DNA of 11,400 nt. It comes from Nitrososphaeria archaeon (GTDB lineage: Archaea > Thermoproteota > Nitrososphaeria > JACIWG01). A program made the translations under genes and the position numbers. Positions 1 through 5,998 of the stretch are shown one piece after another (position 1 is the stretch's first letter; each line of letters starts with the position of its first letter). The stretch spans positions 1-11,400 of the forward strand of contig JACIWG010000045.1 of assembly GCA_014361085.1 (NCBI GenBank), in the 5' to 3' direction. A model generated the notes under the pieces. That model was not told where the DNA came from. It saw only the letters and a program-made list of their open reading frames with translations, and made no database searches.

Positions 1-744
1 GCCATAAGTGTTACAACAGTTGTCGCTACAAGCATTTCTGGAGGCTCATCATATGTTGAGCAGAGGATAACCAATATCCGTTTAGCAATGTTTCTAGAAA
101 CGTCCACAACTTTAGGCGCCTTTATAGGTGCCCTTCTTGTACTATTTGTTGCAGGTGAATACTTGTATATTGTTTTCGCATTATTGGCATTCTATCTTGC
201 AATATCCCAGATCCTTTCAGTAAGAAAGGAGGTTAGAAAAATGTCTAATAACGATTTTCTAAAAGTTTCTCAGGATAGAGTCTCTAAATACTTGTCTTTA
301 AAAGGAGACTATTTTGATGAAAGCATAAATCGCAAAATTGAATATCTTATAAAAAACTCTTTCATAGGCTGGATAATCTCATTTTTTGCAGGTTTAGGTT
401 CAGGTTTACTCGGTATAGGTGGTGGTGTCTTTAAAGTGTCTGCGATGAACGTTTTCATGAACGTTCCTCTTAAGGTTGCTGTTGCAACGAGCAAGTTTAT
501 GATTGGTGTGACAGCGGCTACGAGTGCCATATTATATTATGTCAGCGGTCTTCTAAACTTGGAATATGTTGCTCCAGCCGCCTTGGGTACAATGCTTGGT
601 GCTGCTGTTGGAACGGCTATAATGAACAAGCTTAAAGTTAAGTGGTTAAAAATCCTATTTTTCGTTATAATGTGCTACATCGGCTACAATATGCTTGGCA
701 AAGGAATACTGCTTACTACAGGCATATGGTTACCTTTAATTTAA
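1..744 (+). CDS. TauE/SafE-family membrane anion (sulfite-type) exporter, 5' end cut by window
   Basis: The frame is open from base 1, so the true start lies outside the window; 247 residues are visible. The family exports sulfite, sulfonates or other small anions across the cytoplasmic membrane. The visible part keeps the two-fold repeated architecture. The end of the first half has a VATS..SGG segment followed by hydrophobic helices. A polar loop of about 50 residues with a KGDYFDE motif follows, as is common in archaeal members. The second half opens with a glycine-rich GLGSGLLGIGGG stretch and then VATSKFMI, the repeat of the first-half motif. With the usual length of about 270-300 residues, probably only 20-50 N-terminal residues are missing. 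The stop is 15 bases before a DUF1634 gene, a common archaeal neighbour of this family. Family assignment is firm; the transported anion is unknown. Confidence 0.88.
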   Translation, partial: AISVTTVVATSISGGSSYVEQRITNIRLAMFLETSTTLGAFIGALLVLFVAGEYLYIVFALLAFYLAISQILSVRKEVRKMSNNDFLKVSQDRVSKYLSLKGDYFDESINRKIEYLIKNSFIGWIISFFAGLGSGLLGIGGGVFKVSAMNVFMNVPLKVAVATSKFMIGVTAATSAILYYVSGLLNLEYVAPAALGTMLGAAVGTAIMNKLKVKWLKILFFVIMCYIGYNMLGKGILLTTGIWLPLI

Positions 745-759
745 TAGGGGTGTGAGAGA

Positions 760-1062
760 ATGGACATAAATAAGCCTGTATATCTTGTTTTAATAGGCGG
801 AGTAATTGTAAGCAGTATTCTATTTGGGCTAGCCTTTTCAATAGACTTGCTTTTCCCATCATATTCTCAAATAGCTTACTTTCTTGCTTTTGCTGGTGCT
901 GGAGTATTAATTCTTACACCCTATCTTAGGGTTGTTGTTGCCTTAATCACATTTTTTATAAACAAAGAATACAAGTTTGTTGCAATATCTTCACTTGTAC
1001 TGCTTGTCATGGTTGTAAGTTTCCTTACTGGAATATTCTTTCACATTGCACCAAAAGGATAG
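760..1062 (+). CDS. DUF1634 family small membrane protein, partner of the TauE-type exporter
   Basis: This is a 100-residue protein with three predicted membrane helices, at about residues 7-27, 35-58 and 76-97. The conserved block around residues 50-80 (ILTPYLRVVVALITFF, then NKEYKFVAISSLVLL) matches the TP-x-x-RV core and the following 'dr.yv.it..Vl' segment that I know from DUF1634. The start is supported by a Shine-Dalgarno-like GGGGTGTGA at 747-755, just before the ATG. The gene is almost certainly co-transcribed with the preceding exporter, since only 15 bases separate them. DUF1634 genes recur next to TauE/SafE genes in archaea, which suggests an accessory role in transport. Its biochemical function is not established, and the sequence shows no catalytic motif. 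Confidence 0.85.
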   Translation: MDINKPVYLVLIGGVIVSSILFGLAFSIDLLFPSYSQIAYFLAFAGAGVLILTPYLRVVVALITFFINKEYKFVAISSLVLLVMVVSFLTGIFFHIAPKG

Positions 1063-1090
1063 CTTTAAAAATAAAACATTTATACTAAAG

Positions 1091-1099
1091 AATATACAT
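1091..1099 (+). promoter_or_regulatory. Probable TATA box for the nitroreductase unit
   Basis: AATATACAT, preceded by purine-rich AAAG as a possible BRE, lies in the 55-base gap after the DUF1634 gene. Its centre is about 23 bases upstream of the TTG at 1118, so transcription would begin at or next to the start codon. An AT-rich stretch at 1064-1087 offers alternative boxes. The position fits an archaeal leaderless promoter, but the call rests on pattern only. Confidence 0.45.
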
Positions 1100-1117
1100 C
1101 AAAATAATTGATATAAA

Positions 1118-1942
1118 TTGGTCAGCGTTAATGGGTTAAGAAGACATTTTCTAAAGTTTATTAGTATAGGTGCAATAGTTGTAGGTGGTGCTATAGCATT
1201 TTTCGTAAAAGATTTTTTATCATCTAGAACGCCATTTACCACTTCTGCTCCAACATCTATTGGACAGTCTTATATGCTTCCGTTACCAAAATTTTCTAGC
1301 AACATAATGTTAGAGAAGGCTATTGCATGTAGGCGTTCTATTAGAGACTATTTAGATAAACCAATAACAGTTGACGCACTTTCTATGCTCTTATGGGCTG
1401 CTCAGGGTGTTACAGAATTTAATTATGGTTTTAGGACTTGTCCTAGTGCTGGTGGAACCTATCCGCTTGAAGTCTATGCTGTTGTAGGTAGAGAATGTGT
1501 TCTTGTGGAGAATGAAGTATATTTGCCAGCCGGCTCTTACAAGTACTTTGGTAAAACACATTCTATTTCATTGGTTAGGGAAGGTGACTTGCGTGATGCC
1601 CTAGCCAAAGCTTCCTTAAATCAGGGTTGGGTTAGAGATGCTAGGGTGAATATTGTTTTATGCGCTGTATACGAGAGGACTACTAAAGTTTATGGTGAAA
1701 GAGGTTACAGGTATGTTTACATGGAGAATGGTCATGTAGGCCAAAATGTTTACCTTATGGCAGCTGCACTGAAGCTTGGCGCTGTCGTTGTAGGCGCATT
1801 CTATGATGAGGAGGTGAAGAATGTTGTAGGCGCTCAATTTAATGAGAACCCCTTATATGTTATACCTGTTGGAGTACCAAAACATTTTTATGAAATAGAT
1901 GAAGATGATTTGAGAAAATATTATTTGAGGATGAGAGGATAA
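1118..1942 (+). CDS. SagB/ThcOx-type nitroreductase-family flavoprotein with a twin-arginine (Tat) signal
   Basis: This 274-residue protein belongs to the SagB-type branch of the FMN-dependent nitroreductase fold. The N-terminus reads L7-R-R-H-F-L-K13 followed by a hydrophobic stretch (about 14-30), which is a good Tat motif. I see no clear AxA cleavage site, so it may stay as a membrane anchor. The enzymatic core starts at R72-RSIRDY. It continues with LLWAAQGVTE (91-100) and RTCPSAGGTYPLEVY (106-120), the substrate/flavin segment typical of SagB-type enzymes. Near the C-terminus a Y-x-ENGHVGQNVYLMA block is followed by a glycine-rich segment that ends in GAF. The start is the TTG at 1118, the first start codon after an in-frame stop at 1109; it is what includes the Tat motif. 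The stop overlaps the next ATG by one base. Known SagB members oxidise azolines in peptide natural products, but no YcaO or precursor peptide is visible here, so a redox role outside the cytoplasm is more likely. Substrate unknown. Confidence 0.85.
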   Translation: MVSVNGLRRHFLKFISIGAIVVGGAIAFFVKDFLSSRTPFTTSAPTSIGQSYMLPLPKFSSNIMLEKAIACRRSIRDYLDKPITVDALSMLLWAAQGVTEFNYGFRTCPSAGGTYPLEVYAVVGRECVLVENEVYLPAGSYKYFGKTHSISLVREGDLRDALAKASLNQGWVRDARVNIVLCAVYERTTKVYGERGYRYVYMENGHVGQNVYLMAAALKLGAVVVGAFYDEEVKNVVGAQFNENPLYVIPVGVPKHFYEIDEDDLRKYYLRMRG

Positions 1943-2289
1943 TGTTGTCTAGGCTAAAAGTTTACTATATGCTTGTCGAATACACTTCCATACCTCTTAT
2001 AATATGCTTTTATCTCTCATACCTTTCTGGAAAGGGACTCATTAAATCTGAGGTTGTTAAAAACCTTACTCTTGGATTAATATCCTATCCTGAAAGCATG
2101 TGGCTGCATACCATATCACCGTTAAACTATATTTTAGCAATTTTAGTGTTGGTTCATTCTGTTGCAGGACTAAATCTGCTAGCCTATAGACATATTAAAT
2201 GTGAAAGAATTAAGTTTGCTGTTGAGGCGATAATCCTGTTATCTGTCGGAGCATGTTCTTTAACACTTTTCACCCTACTAGAGGCTTAA
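1942..2289 (+). CDS. Small three-helix membrane protein, possible cytochrome b-like anchor of the nitroreductase
   Basis: A 115-residue protein with predicted helices at about 12-30, 60-82 and 93-112. The ATG shares its first base with the last base of the preceding TAA, so translation is probably coupled to the Tat-exported flavoprotein. The visible pattern is a first helix ending in YLSGKGL, then W54-L-H56 at the membrane edge, then H72 inside the second helix, and H84 just after it. A His about 16 residues before another His in a helix, with a 'GxGL' turn after helix 1, resembles small b-type haem anchors. I cannot assign it to a named family by eye. Its role as an electron-transfer or anchoring partner of the flavoprotein is inferred from the overlap, topology and histidines. 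It could equally be a plain anchor without haem. Confidence 0.6.
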   Translation: MLSRLKVYYMLVEYTSIPLIICFYLSYLSGKGLIKSEVVKNLTLGLISYPESMWLHTISPLNYILAILVLVHSVAGLNLLAYRHIKCERIKFAVEAIILLSVGACSLTLFTLLEA

Positions 2290-2312
2290 AAATTTAAGAT
2301 AACCTGTAAAGC

Positions 2313-2744
2313 TTAGGAAACTATATTGAATTCATTAAAAAGTTTTTCAACACATTCTATAACCTCTTTAGCTGAAACGTAAGCCTTTCTAGCATAATTT
2401 TCTGTATAAAGTTTTGTAGGAGGGAGTCCAAGCTCTTCATCACCATACATTGAAGGCTCCCTTTCCCTTCTCAGCCACCTTGATGTTCCAGCCACGTCAG
2501 GAATATGTTCCTGAAACCATTTAGGGAACCTTTCCTTTTCAGATAAAAGTATTGGTCCAACATCATGAGCCTTAGGCGGCTCAATTCCTACAAGCCTTAA
2601 CGCTGCCTTCAGCGCCAACTCCACTGCCTCCTGAGACTGTCTTATACAGTATGCGAACGCGTTTTCTTTTAAAGCGTTCTCCGCCGTCCTCAGCCTTCTT
2701 CTCGCCTCCGTCACATATGATGATGCCAGTTCAATGTTATTCAA
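2313..2744 (-). CDS. HEPN-domain protein, toxin-side partner of an MNT/HEPN pair
   Basis: This 143-residue, mostly helical protein belongs to the HEPN superfamily. Its first helices (EARRRLRTAENALKENAFAY, then SQEAVELALKAALRLVGIE) and the following K-A-H-D-V-G turn are typical of the archaeal COG2250-like branch. Partners of MNT nucleotidyltransferases in this superfamily are usually RNases carrying an R-x4-H-x-Y motif. Here the aligned stretch reads R93-x4-S98-x-Y100, so Arg and Tyr are kept while the His position is Ser. The ATG at 2744 overlaps the end of the MNT gene by 8 bases, which fixes the pair as one transcription and translation unit. It may be a type VII-like toxin-antitoxin pair, or a non-nucleolytic HEPN whose role differs. 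The gene converges with the membrane-protein gene that ends 23 bases away. Confidence 0.82.
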   Translation of the reverse strand: MNNIELASSYVTEARRRLRTAENALKENAFAYCIRQSQEAVELALKAALRLVGIEPPKAHDVGPILLSEKERFPKWFQEHIPDVAGTSRWLRREREPSMYGDEELGLPPTKLYTENYARKAYVSAKEVIECVEKLFNEFNIVS

Positions 2745-3246
2745 TTTCTATCACTTCACCAAATCTATAATCTTTTTTTAGGATAACATACCAAAGGTTT
2801 CCCAATCTCTTGCGTTCAGCATTAAGTGTCTCAAGCCTTCGTCTCAGTTTCTCGAAAACGTTTTTGATAAAATCTTTTTCATCATATAAGATTTTTGCGT
2901 CAAAAATTATGTCAAGATATAGTGGCCTAATTTTTGACGCACCATCAATATCCAATATTATGGGTGAAAGTATTGGCTTGTAACCTTTCTCCTCAAGCAT
3001 CGAGTACAATTCTTTCAAGTTTTCTTCAACATTGTCTAGAAGTGCATGTAACTTCATACGATCTTCAGGTAACTCTCTAACAACTATCAGAAGGTCAATG
3101 TCACTGTAAGGTTTAGGTTCTGCTCTAGCATATGAGCCATATAAAACTATAGAAATTATCTGGTCCCTGAACACCTTTAAAAAAGCATACTTAATTTTCT
3201 CTTCCAAATTTTCTAAAAGGGTGTGGGATATAGTCATCCATATCAT
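2737..3246 (-). CDS. MNT-type nucleotidyltransferase, antitoxin-side partner of the HEPN protein
   Basis: A 169-residue member of the minimal nucleotidyltransferase family of the DNA polymerase beta superfamily. The active-site signature is complete. G37-S38 is followed after ten residues by D49-I-D51 (GSYARAEPKPYSDIDLL), and a likely third carboxylate is D112 in LYLDIIFD. The C-terminal WYVILKKDY..GEVIEIE tail is also usual in archaeal members. In studied HepT/MntA pairs the MNT protein modifies a HEPN tyrosine with AMP and so blocks the toxin; that is family knowledge, not shown here. Two in-frame ATGs are possible, at 3246 and 3237. The TATA-like box at 3263-3272 would place the transcript start near 3241, which slightly favours the second. 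The gene lies 37 bases downstream of the cysteine synthase gene on the same strand but seems to have its own promoter. Confidence 0.85.
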   Translation of the reverse strand: MIWMTISHTLLENLEEKIKYAFLKVFRDQIISIVLYGSYARAEPKPYSDIDLLIVVRELPEDRMKLHALLDNVEENLKELYSMLEEKGYKPILSPIILDIDGASKIRPLYLDIIFDAKILYDEKDFIKNVFEKLRRRLETLNAERKRLGNLWYVILKKDYRFGEVIEIE

Positions 3247-3262
3247 GTAGCTTAAAAGATGG

Positions 3263-3272
3263 TATTTAAATT
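3263..3272 (-). promoter_or_regulatory. Probable TATA box for the MNT/HEPN pair
   Basis: On the minus strand this is AATTTAAATA, sitting in the 37-base gap behind the cysteine synthase stop. The centre is about 21 bases upstream of the ATG at 3246 and about 30 upstream of the ATG at 3237. Either would give a very short leader or none. Confidence 0.5.
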
Positions 3273-3283
3273 ATTGTGAAAAT

Positions 3284-4198
3284 TTATAGGAAGAGTTCGG
3301 TTGAAAGGTATTTTAGACCATTATCTGGTAATATTGCGACTATAGTCTTATCTTTTCCCACACCTTTCGCCCTCTTTAGGGCAACATACATTATTGCAGC
3401 CGAGCTTAACCCTACCAGAATACCCTCCATTCTAGCCACATTTCTTGCGACTTCAAAAATTTCCTCCTTTTCCAAAGGATCTATTTCAACGATTTCATCA
3501 AACCATTCTTTCCTAAAAAGTTTTGTAGGATATGGTTCACTCGGATTTCTAAGCCCCTGTATAGAAAATCCAATCTTCGGAGTAACCCCTATAACCTTAA
3601 TACCCTTATTAAACTCTTTAACTCTCATGGAAGTTCCTACACCTGTTCCTGCTGTGCCTATTCCAACAACAATCATGTCCACTTTGCCGCCAGTCTGCTC
3701 TATAATTTCTTTGCCTGTAGTTTCATAGTGTGCTAAAATGTTTGCTGGGTCACTGAACTGGTCTACACTAACATATTTTTCAGGATTTTCTCTGAGAAGC
3801 TTTTCCTTCAACTCTATAGCGCCCCCAGTACCCTTTTCTCCAGGTGAAAGTATCAGTTCCGCGCCATAGGCTCTGATGATCTTTCTCCTTTCAACTGAAA
3901 CAGATTCTGGCATAACAAGTGTGAGCTTGTACCCCTTAAATGCGCATATCATGGCCAAAGCTATACCAGTATTTCCTGATGTGGCCTCAAGTATAATCTT
4001 ATCGCCATCTAATACGCCTGCTGATTCAGCATAACGGATAATATAGTATGCCATTCTATCCTTAACAGAACCTCCAACATTGTACCATTCTAGTTTGGCA
4101 TATAATGTTGCATCCTCTGGACCCGTAAGCTTGTTTATTCTAATAAGAGGTGTTTCACCTATTAGGTCAAAAATGTTGTTTGCTACCTTTAAATTCAT
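3284..4198 (-). CDS. cysM: Cysteine synthase, CysM-like, possibly O-phosphoserine-dependent
   Basis: A PLP-dependent beta-substitution enzyme that makes L-cysteine from an activated serine and a sulfide donor in the cytoplasm. The PLP lysine lies in GGSVKDR and the cofactor/substrate loop is TSGNTG. The phosphate-binding glycine loop is GIGTAGTG, and the C-terminal part has GLSSAA and D-N-G-LKYLST. Numbered from the TTG two codons further upstream (4204), these are K48, 75-80 and 181-188. The ATG at 4198 is preferred because a TATA-like box centred near 4227 would start the transcript right at it. The segment SIQGLRNP (R219 in that numbering) and the KYLST ending resemble mycobacterial CysM, where an Arg at the matching place binds the phosphate of O-phosphoserine. 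The CysK-type 'GPHKIQGIG' segment is absent. I therefore favour O-phosphoserine over O-acetylserine as substrate. Length (304 residues) is normal. Confidence 0.88.
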   Translation of the reverse strand: MNLKVANNIFDLIGETPLIRINKLTGPEDATLYAKLEWYNVGGSVKDRMAYYIIRYAESAGVLDGDKIILEATSGNTGIALAMICAFKGYKLTLVMPESVSVERRKIIRAYGAELILSPGEKGTGGAIELKEKLLRENPEKYVSVDQFSDPANILAHYETTGKEIIEQTGGKVDMIVVGIGTAGTGVGTSMRVKEFNKGIKVIGVTPKIGFSIQGLRNPSEPYPTKLFRKEWFDEIVEIDPLEKEEIFEVARNVARMEGILVGLSSAAIMYVALKRAKGVGKDKTIVAILPDNGLKYLSTELFL

Positions 4199-4221
4199 GG
4201 TCAAAGAACGTCCATTACAGT

Positions 4222-4247
4222 GTTATAAAAAATTTATTTTTTATAAC
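4222..4247. repeat. Perfect 11-base inverted repeat over the cysteine synthase promoter
   Basis: GTTATAAAAAA (4222-4232) and its exact complement (4237-4247) flank the 4-base spacer TTTA. On the minus strand the arm nearer the gene contains the TATA box (about 4223-4231), centred about 28 bases upstream of the cysteine synthase ATG. The repeat also begins 13 bases past the stop of the protease gene, so its T-run (minus strand, 4232-4227) could terminate that transcript. It could be an operator that controls cysteine synthesis, a terminator, or both. Confidence 0.6.
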
Positions 4248-4259
4248 AGAATAATTTTT

Positions 4260-5474
4260 TCAGCTAATGTATGGTGCAACAATCATTAATATGATCATTC
4301 CAGCTAAAATAAATGTAAGAGTATAAACGATTAGATTTATCCACTTTTCACTTAATCTCTTATCCAATATTTTTTTGCAAAAGAATTTGAAGACGATTCC
4401 TCCATCAAGGGGGTAAAGTGGTAGTGCATTAAATATTGCCAGATTAAAGTTCAAGAACCAAATCCAATAAAGAAGGTTAACGAGATAATGGTAGCTTGAT
4501 CCCAAAAGTGTGGAAGTATAGTGCCTGTAGAGTGTTTCAGAAAAGGGTATGGATGTTGAAGCCCATGGTAGAGTTGGAATAAGCATGTAAACCATTACAT
4601 CTCTTGAAGGAAACCTGAGGACTGCACTATAGTAGTTTTCTAAAACTTCTCTAAGAGAAAGGTAACCATGTATTCCCATATAGCCTCTACTACTATTTTC
4701 TGGATTAACGGCCAAAGTAAATGTAAAATTAAGTGTCCTATCTTCTCTAGCGATGGTTAGAGTCAAATTTTGGCCAGGCCTATAATATGGTTCCACAGCA
4801 CTAATGAAACTTTCTATTGTGCTAACATTTTGGCCGTTTACAGAAGTAATTATGTCTCCAGGCATGATTCCAGACCTATAAGCAGGCCCCTCCATGTTCA
4901 TTTGAGTAATAAGAACCCCGTCCACAACAGGCTGAAGGGATGAAACGATTAGAAGTAAAAGTATTAGAGATACTACCGCTGTAACAAAATTTGTTCCAGG
5001 ACCCGCTGCCAAGGCTTTTGCACTCTTTTTCAGCCCAGACTTCTCTAACTCCTTATCATCTAATTCAACAAAGGCTCCAATAGGAAGAACTAATAGAAGT
5101 ATTATACCAACAAACTTTACAGGCACTCCAGCAACCCTTGCTTGGACACCATGTGCAACCTCGTGAACAACCATTCCAACAAAAAGGGCTATCCATCCAT
5201 AAACTATAGGCAAGTATGGGTTTATTCCAGGCCAAGGCAAATTTATTGCAGGCCCAAGTTGTCTAATCACTTGGCCAACGAGCGGGTTAGAAATAATATT
5301 AATAATACTCGAGATAGTAAAATAGAATGTTATAGCAGCAAGCATTGGCAAGAATATTACAAACATCCAACCCGTCTTCTTGGCGATCCAAGTTCTACTC
5401 ATACTATTAAGTAATGAAACACCCTTTTCAGTTTTAATTATTAGGAAGGGAAAGCTGAACTCTTTCTTAGGCAA
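4260..5474 (-). CDS. Site-2 protease family (M50) intramembrane zinc metalloprotease with PDZ domain
   Basis: A 404-residue multi-pass membrane protease that cleaves substrates within the bilayer, often to release transcription factors or clear signal peptides. The zinc motif H104-E-V-A-H108 lies in a membrane helix. The second zinc-site motif is PLYPLDGG with D357. A G-P-G-T-N segment (158-162) precedes another helix, as usual in the family. Between the catalytic helices, residues of about 182-255 form a single PDZ domain, with a GPAYRSGIMPGDIITSVNG core. Further helices lie at about 36-60, 88-110, 120-135, 163-180, 335-352 and 380-402. The start is TTG at 5474: a TATA box at 5499-5506 places the transcript start within a few bases of it, and the frame is closed 15 bases upstream. 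The neighbours give no hint of the substrate. No anti-sigma-type target is expected in archaea, so the physiological role is open. Confidence 0.92.
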   Translation of the reverse strand: MPKKEFSFPFLIIKTEKGVSLLNSMSRTWIAKKTGWMFVIFLPMLAAITFYFTISSIINIISNPLVGQVIRQLGPAINLPWPGINPYLPIVYGWIALFVGMVVHEVAHGVQARVAGVPVKFVGIILLLVLPIGAFVELDDKELEKSGLKKSAKALAAGPGTNFVTAVVSLILLLLIVSSLQPVVDGVLITQMNMEGPAYRSGIMPGDIITSVNGQNVSTIESFISAVEPYYRPGQNLTLTIAREDRTLNFTFTLAVNPENSSRGYMGIHGYLSLREVLENYYSAVLRFPSRDVMVYMLIPTLPWASTSIPFSETLYRHYTSTLLGSSYHYLVNLLYWIWFLNFNLAIFNALPLYPLDGGIVFKFFCKKILDKRLSEKWINLIVYTLTFILAGMIILMIVAPYIS

Positions 5475-5498
5475 CCCAACAGTAGGTTAAAAACAAGC

Positions 5499-5506
5499 AT
5501 ATATTA
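5499..5506 (-). promoter_or_regulatory. TATA box and BRE of the site-2 protease gene
   Basis: Read on the minus strand, a purine-rich GAAAGG (possible BRE) is followed by TAATATAT. The centre of the box is about 28 bases upstream of the TTG start at 5474, the spacing of a leaderless archaeal transcript. This supports both the TTG start and an independent transcript. Confidence 0.6.
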
Positions 5507-5562
5507 CCTTTCAAACCTAGAATTATTAAAACCATCAAAAGTTATGGAAAAATTTTTTTAAG

Positions 5563-5788
5563 CTAAAAAATTTGGACTATCCCATTACATACTTTAGAAA
5601 GGCGGTCTACTATTGTGTCTAAATCAAAATTTTCTCTATAACGTTTGCGGGCAAGTTCAGCTAATACAATGTCTGAGTAAAAACTTCATCCACTCCACTA
5701 ATTTCTCTTTCACAATTTTTCCTTTATCTGTTCCCGAAAAAGGTTCTATTCAAGCATATGTGTCAACGACTATCTTTACCACGATCAC
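5563..5788 (-). pseudogene. vapC: Decayed vapC (PIN-domain RNase toxin), nonsense, frameshifted and 3' truncated
   Basis: The minus strand here codes for pieces of a VapC toxin in different frames. From a GTG at 5788 (or 5782) it reads VKIVVDTYA, then a TGA at 5752-5750, then IEPFSGTDKGKIVKEKL. Intact VapC proteins have DTYAWIE at this place, so the TGA replaces a Trp codon. After a frame change at about 5676-5695 the reading resumes with SDIVLAELARK and then YRENFDLDTIVDRL, the usual second conserved block of the PIN domain, which contains the second acidic residue. The frame ends at TAG 5565-5563. The C-terminal half of the PIN domain, including the other metal-binding acids, is gone. The start overlaps the end of the vapB relic, the normal arrangement. 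The locus is therefore a dead toxin gene; an inactive fragment is the only product expected. Identification rests on motif memory. Confidence 0.78.
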
Positions 5789-5902
5789 TTTCTGTAAAGG
5801 GCTTTATTCTCCCCCTATCTATACCAAAACTTCTTCCAAAATTTTCTGTCTCCTCTCCAACAAAAACTTTTTAATAACATCCTCTATACTTTTAGCTTTC
5901 AT
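5763..5902 (-). pseudogene. vapB: Decayed vapB-type antitoxin gene with a one-base frameshift
   Basis: From ATG at 5902 the frame codes for MKAKSIEDVIKKFLLERRQK and a few more residues, then stops at TAG 5821-5819. A single base missing in the T-run just before the stop explains this. With it restored the reading continues FGIDRGRIKPFTESDRG to a TGA at 5765-5763, giving 46 residues. The 'FGID.G.I.PFTE.DRG' tail is a signature I recognise from short archaeal VapB antitoxins, where it wraps around the VapC active site. The end overlaps the vapC relic, as in intact operons. With the frameshift, the toxin-binding tail would not be made. Confidence 0.75.
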
Positions 5903-5907
5903 TTTGC

Positions 5908-5939
5908 AAGTATACTTTACACCTTATACTTTATAAAGT
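5908..5939. promoter_or_regulatory. Two palindromes at the relic vapBC promoter (operator-like)
   Basis: AAGTATACTT (5908-5917) and ACTTTATAAAGT (5928-5939) are each perfect palindromes. Their centres are 21 bases apart, about two helical turns, so both would face the same side of the DNA. The outer one contains a TATA box whose centre is about 32 bases upstream of the vapB ATG at 5902. On the minus strand AAAGTATA also occurs twice. VapB proteins usually repress their own promoter by binding such palindromes, so this is likely the surviving operator. Confidence 0.5.
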
Positions 5940-5998
5940 TTACTTGCCGTAGAAAATCCTTTTTAGCAAACTTTTTTGACCAAAGTCTGTGGACGCTT

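Noticed and set aside
1118..1942. The SagB-type gene as part of a thiazole/oxazole-modified peptide cluster
   Set aside because: No YcaO cyclodehydratase, leader-binding protein or short precursor peptide lies nearby, and the protein has an export signal, which such cytoplasmic enzymes do not need.
3276..3728. A 150-codon open frame on the plus strand opposite the cysteine synthase
   Set aside because: It is a mirror of the conserved C-terminal half of the synthase, with low-complexity Pro/Ser/Thr content and no family resemblance.
4260..5474. A transposon or phage origin of the central region because of the toxin-antitoxin genes
   Set aside because: I saw no transposase, integrase, terminal inverted repeats, target duplications or tRNA attachment site in the window.
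5613..5936. A 107-codon open frame on the plus strand in the gap before the transporter
   Set aside because: It is antisense to the vapBC relic, whose pieces match known motifs on the minus strand. Its own translation has no recognisable pattern and no start signal.
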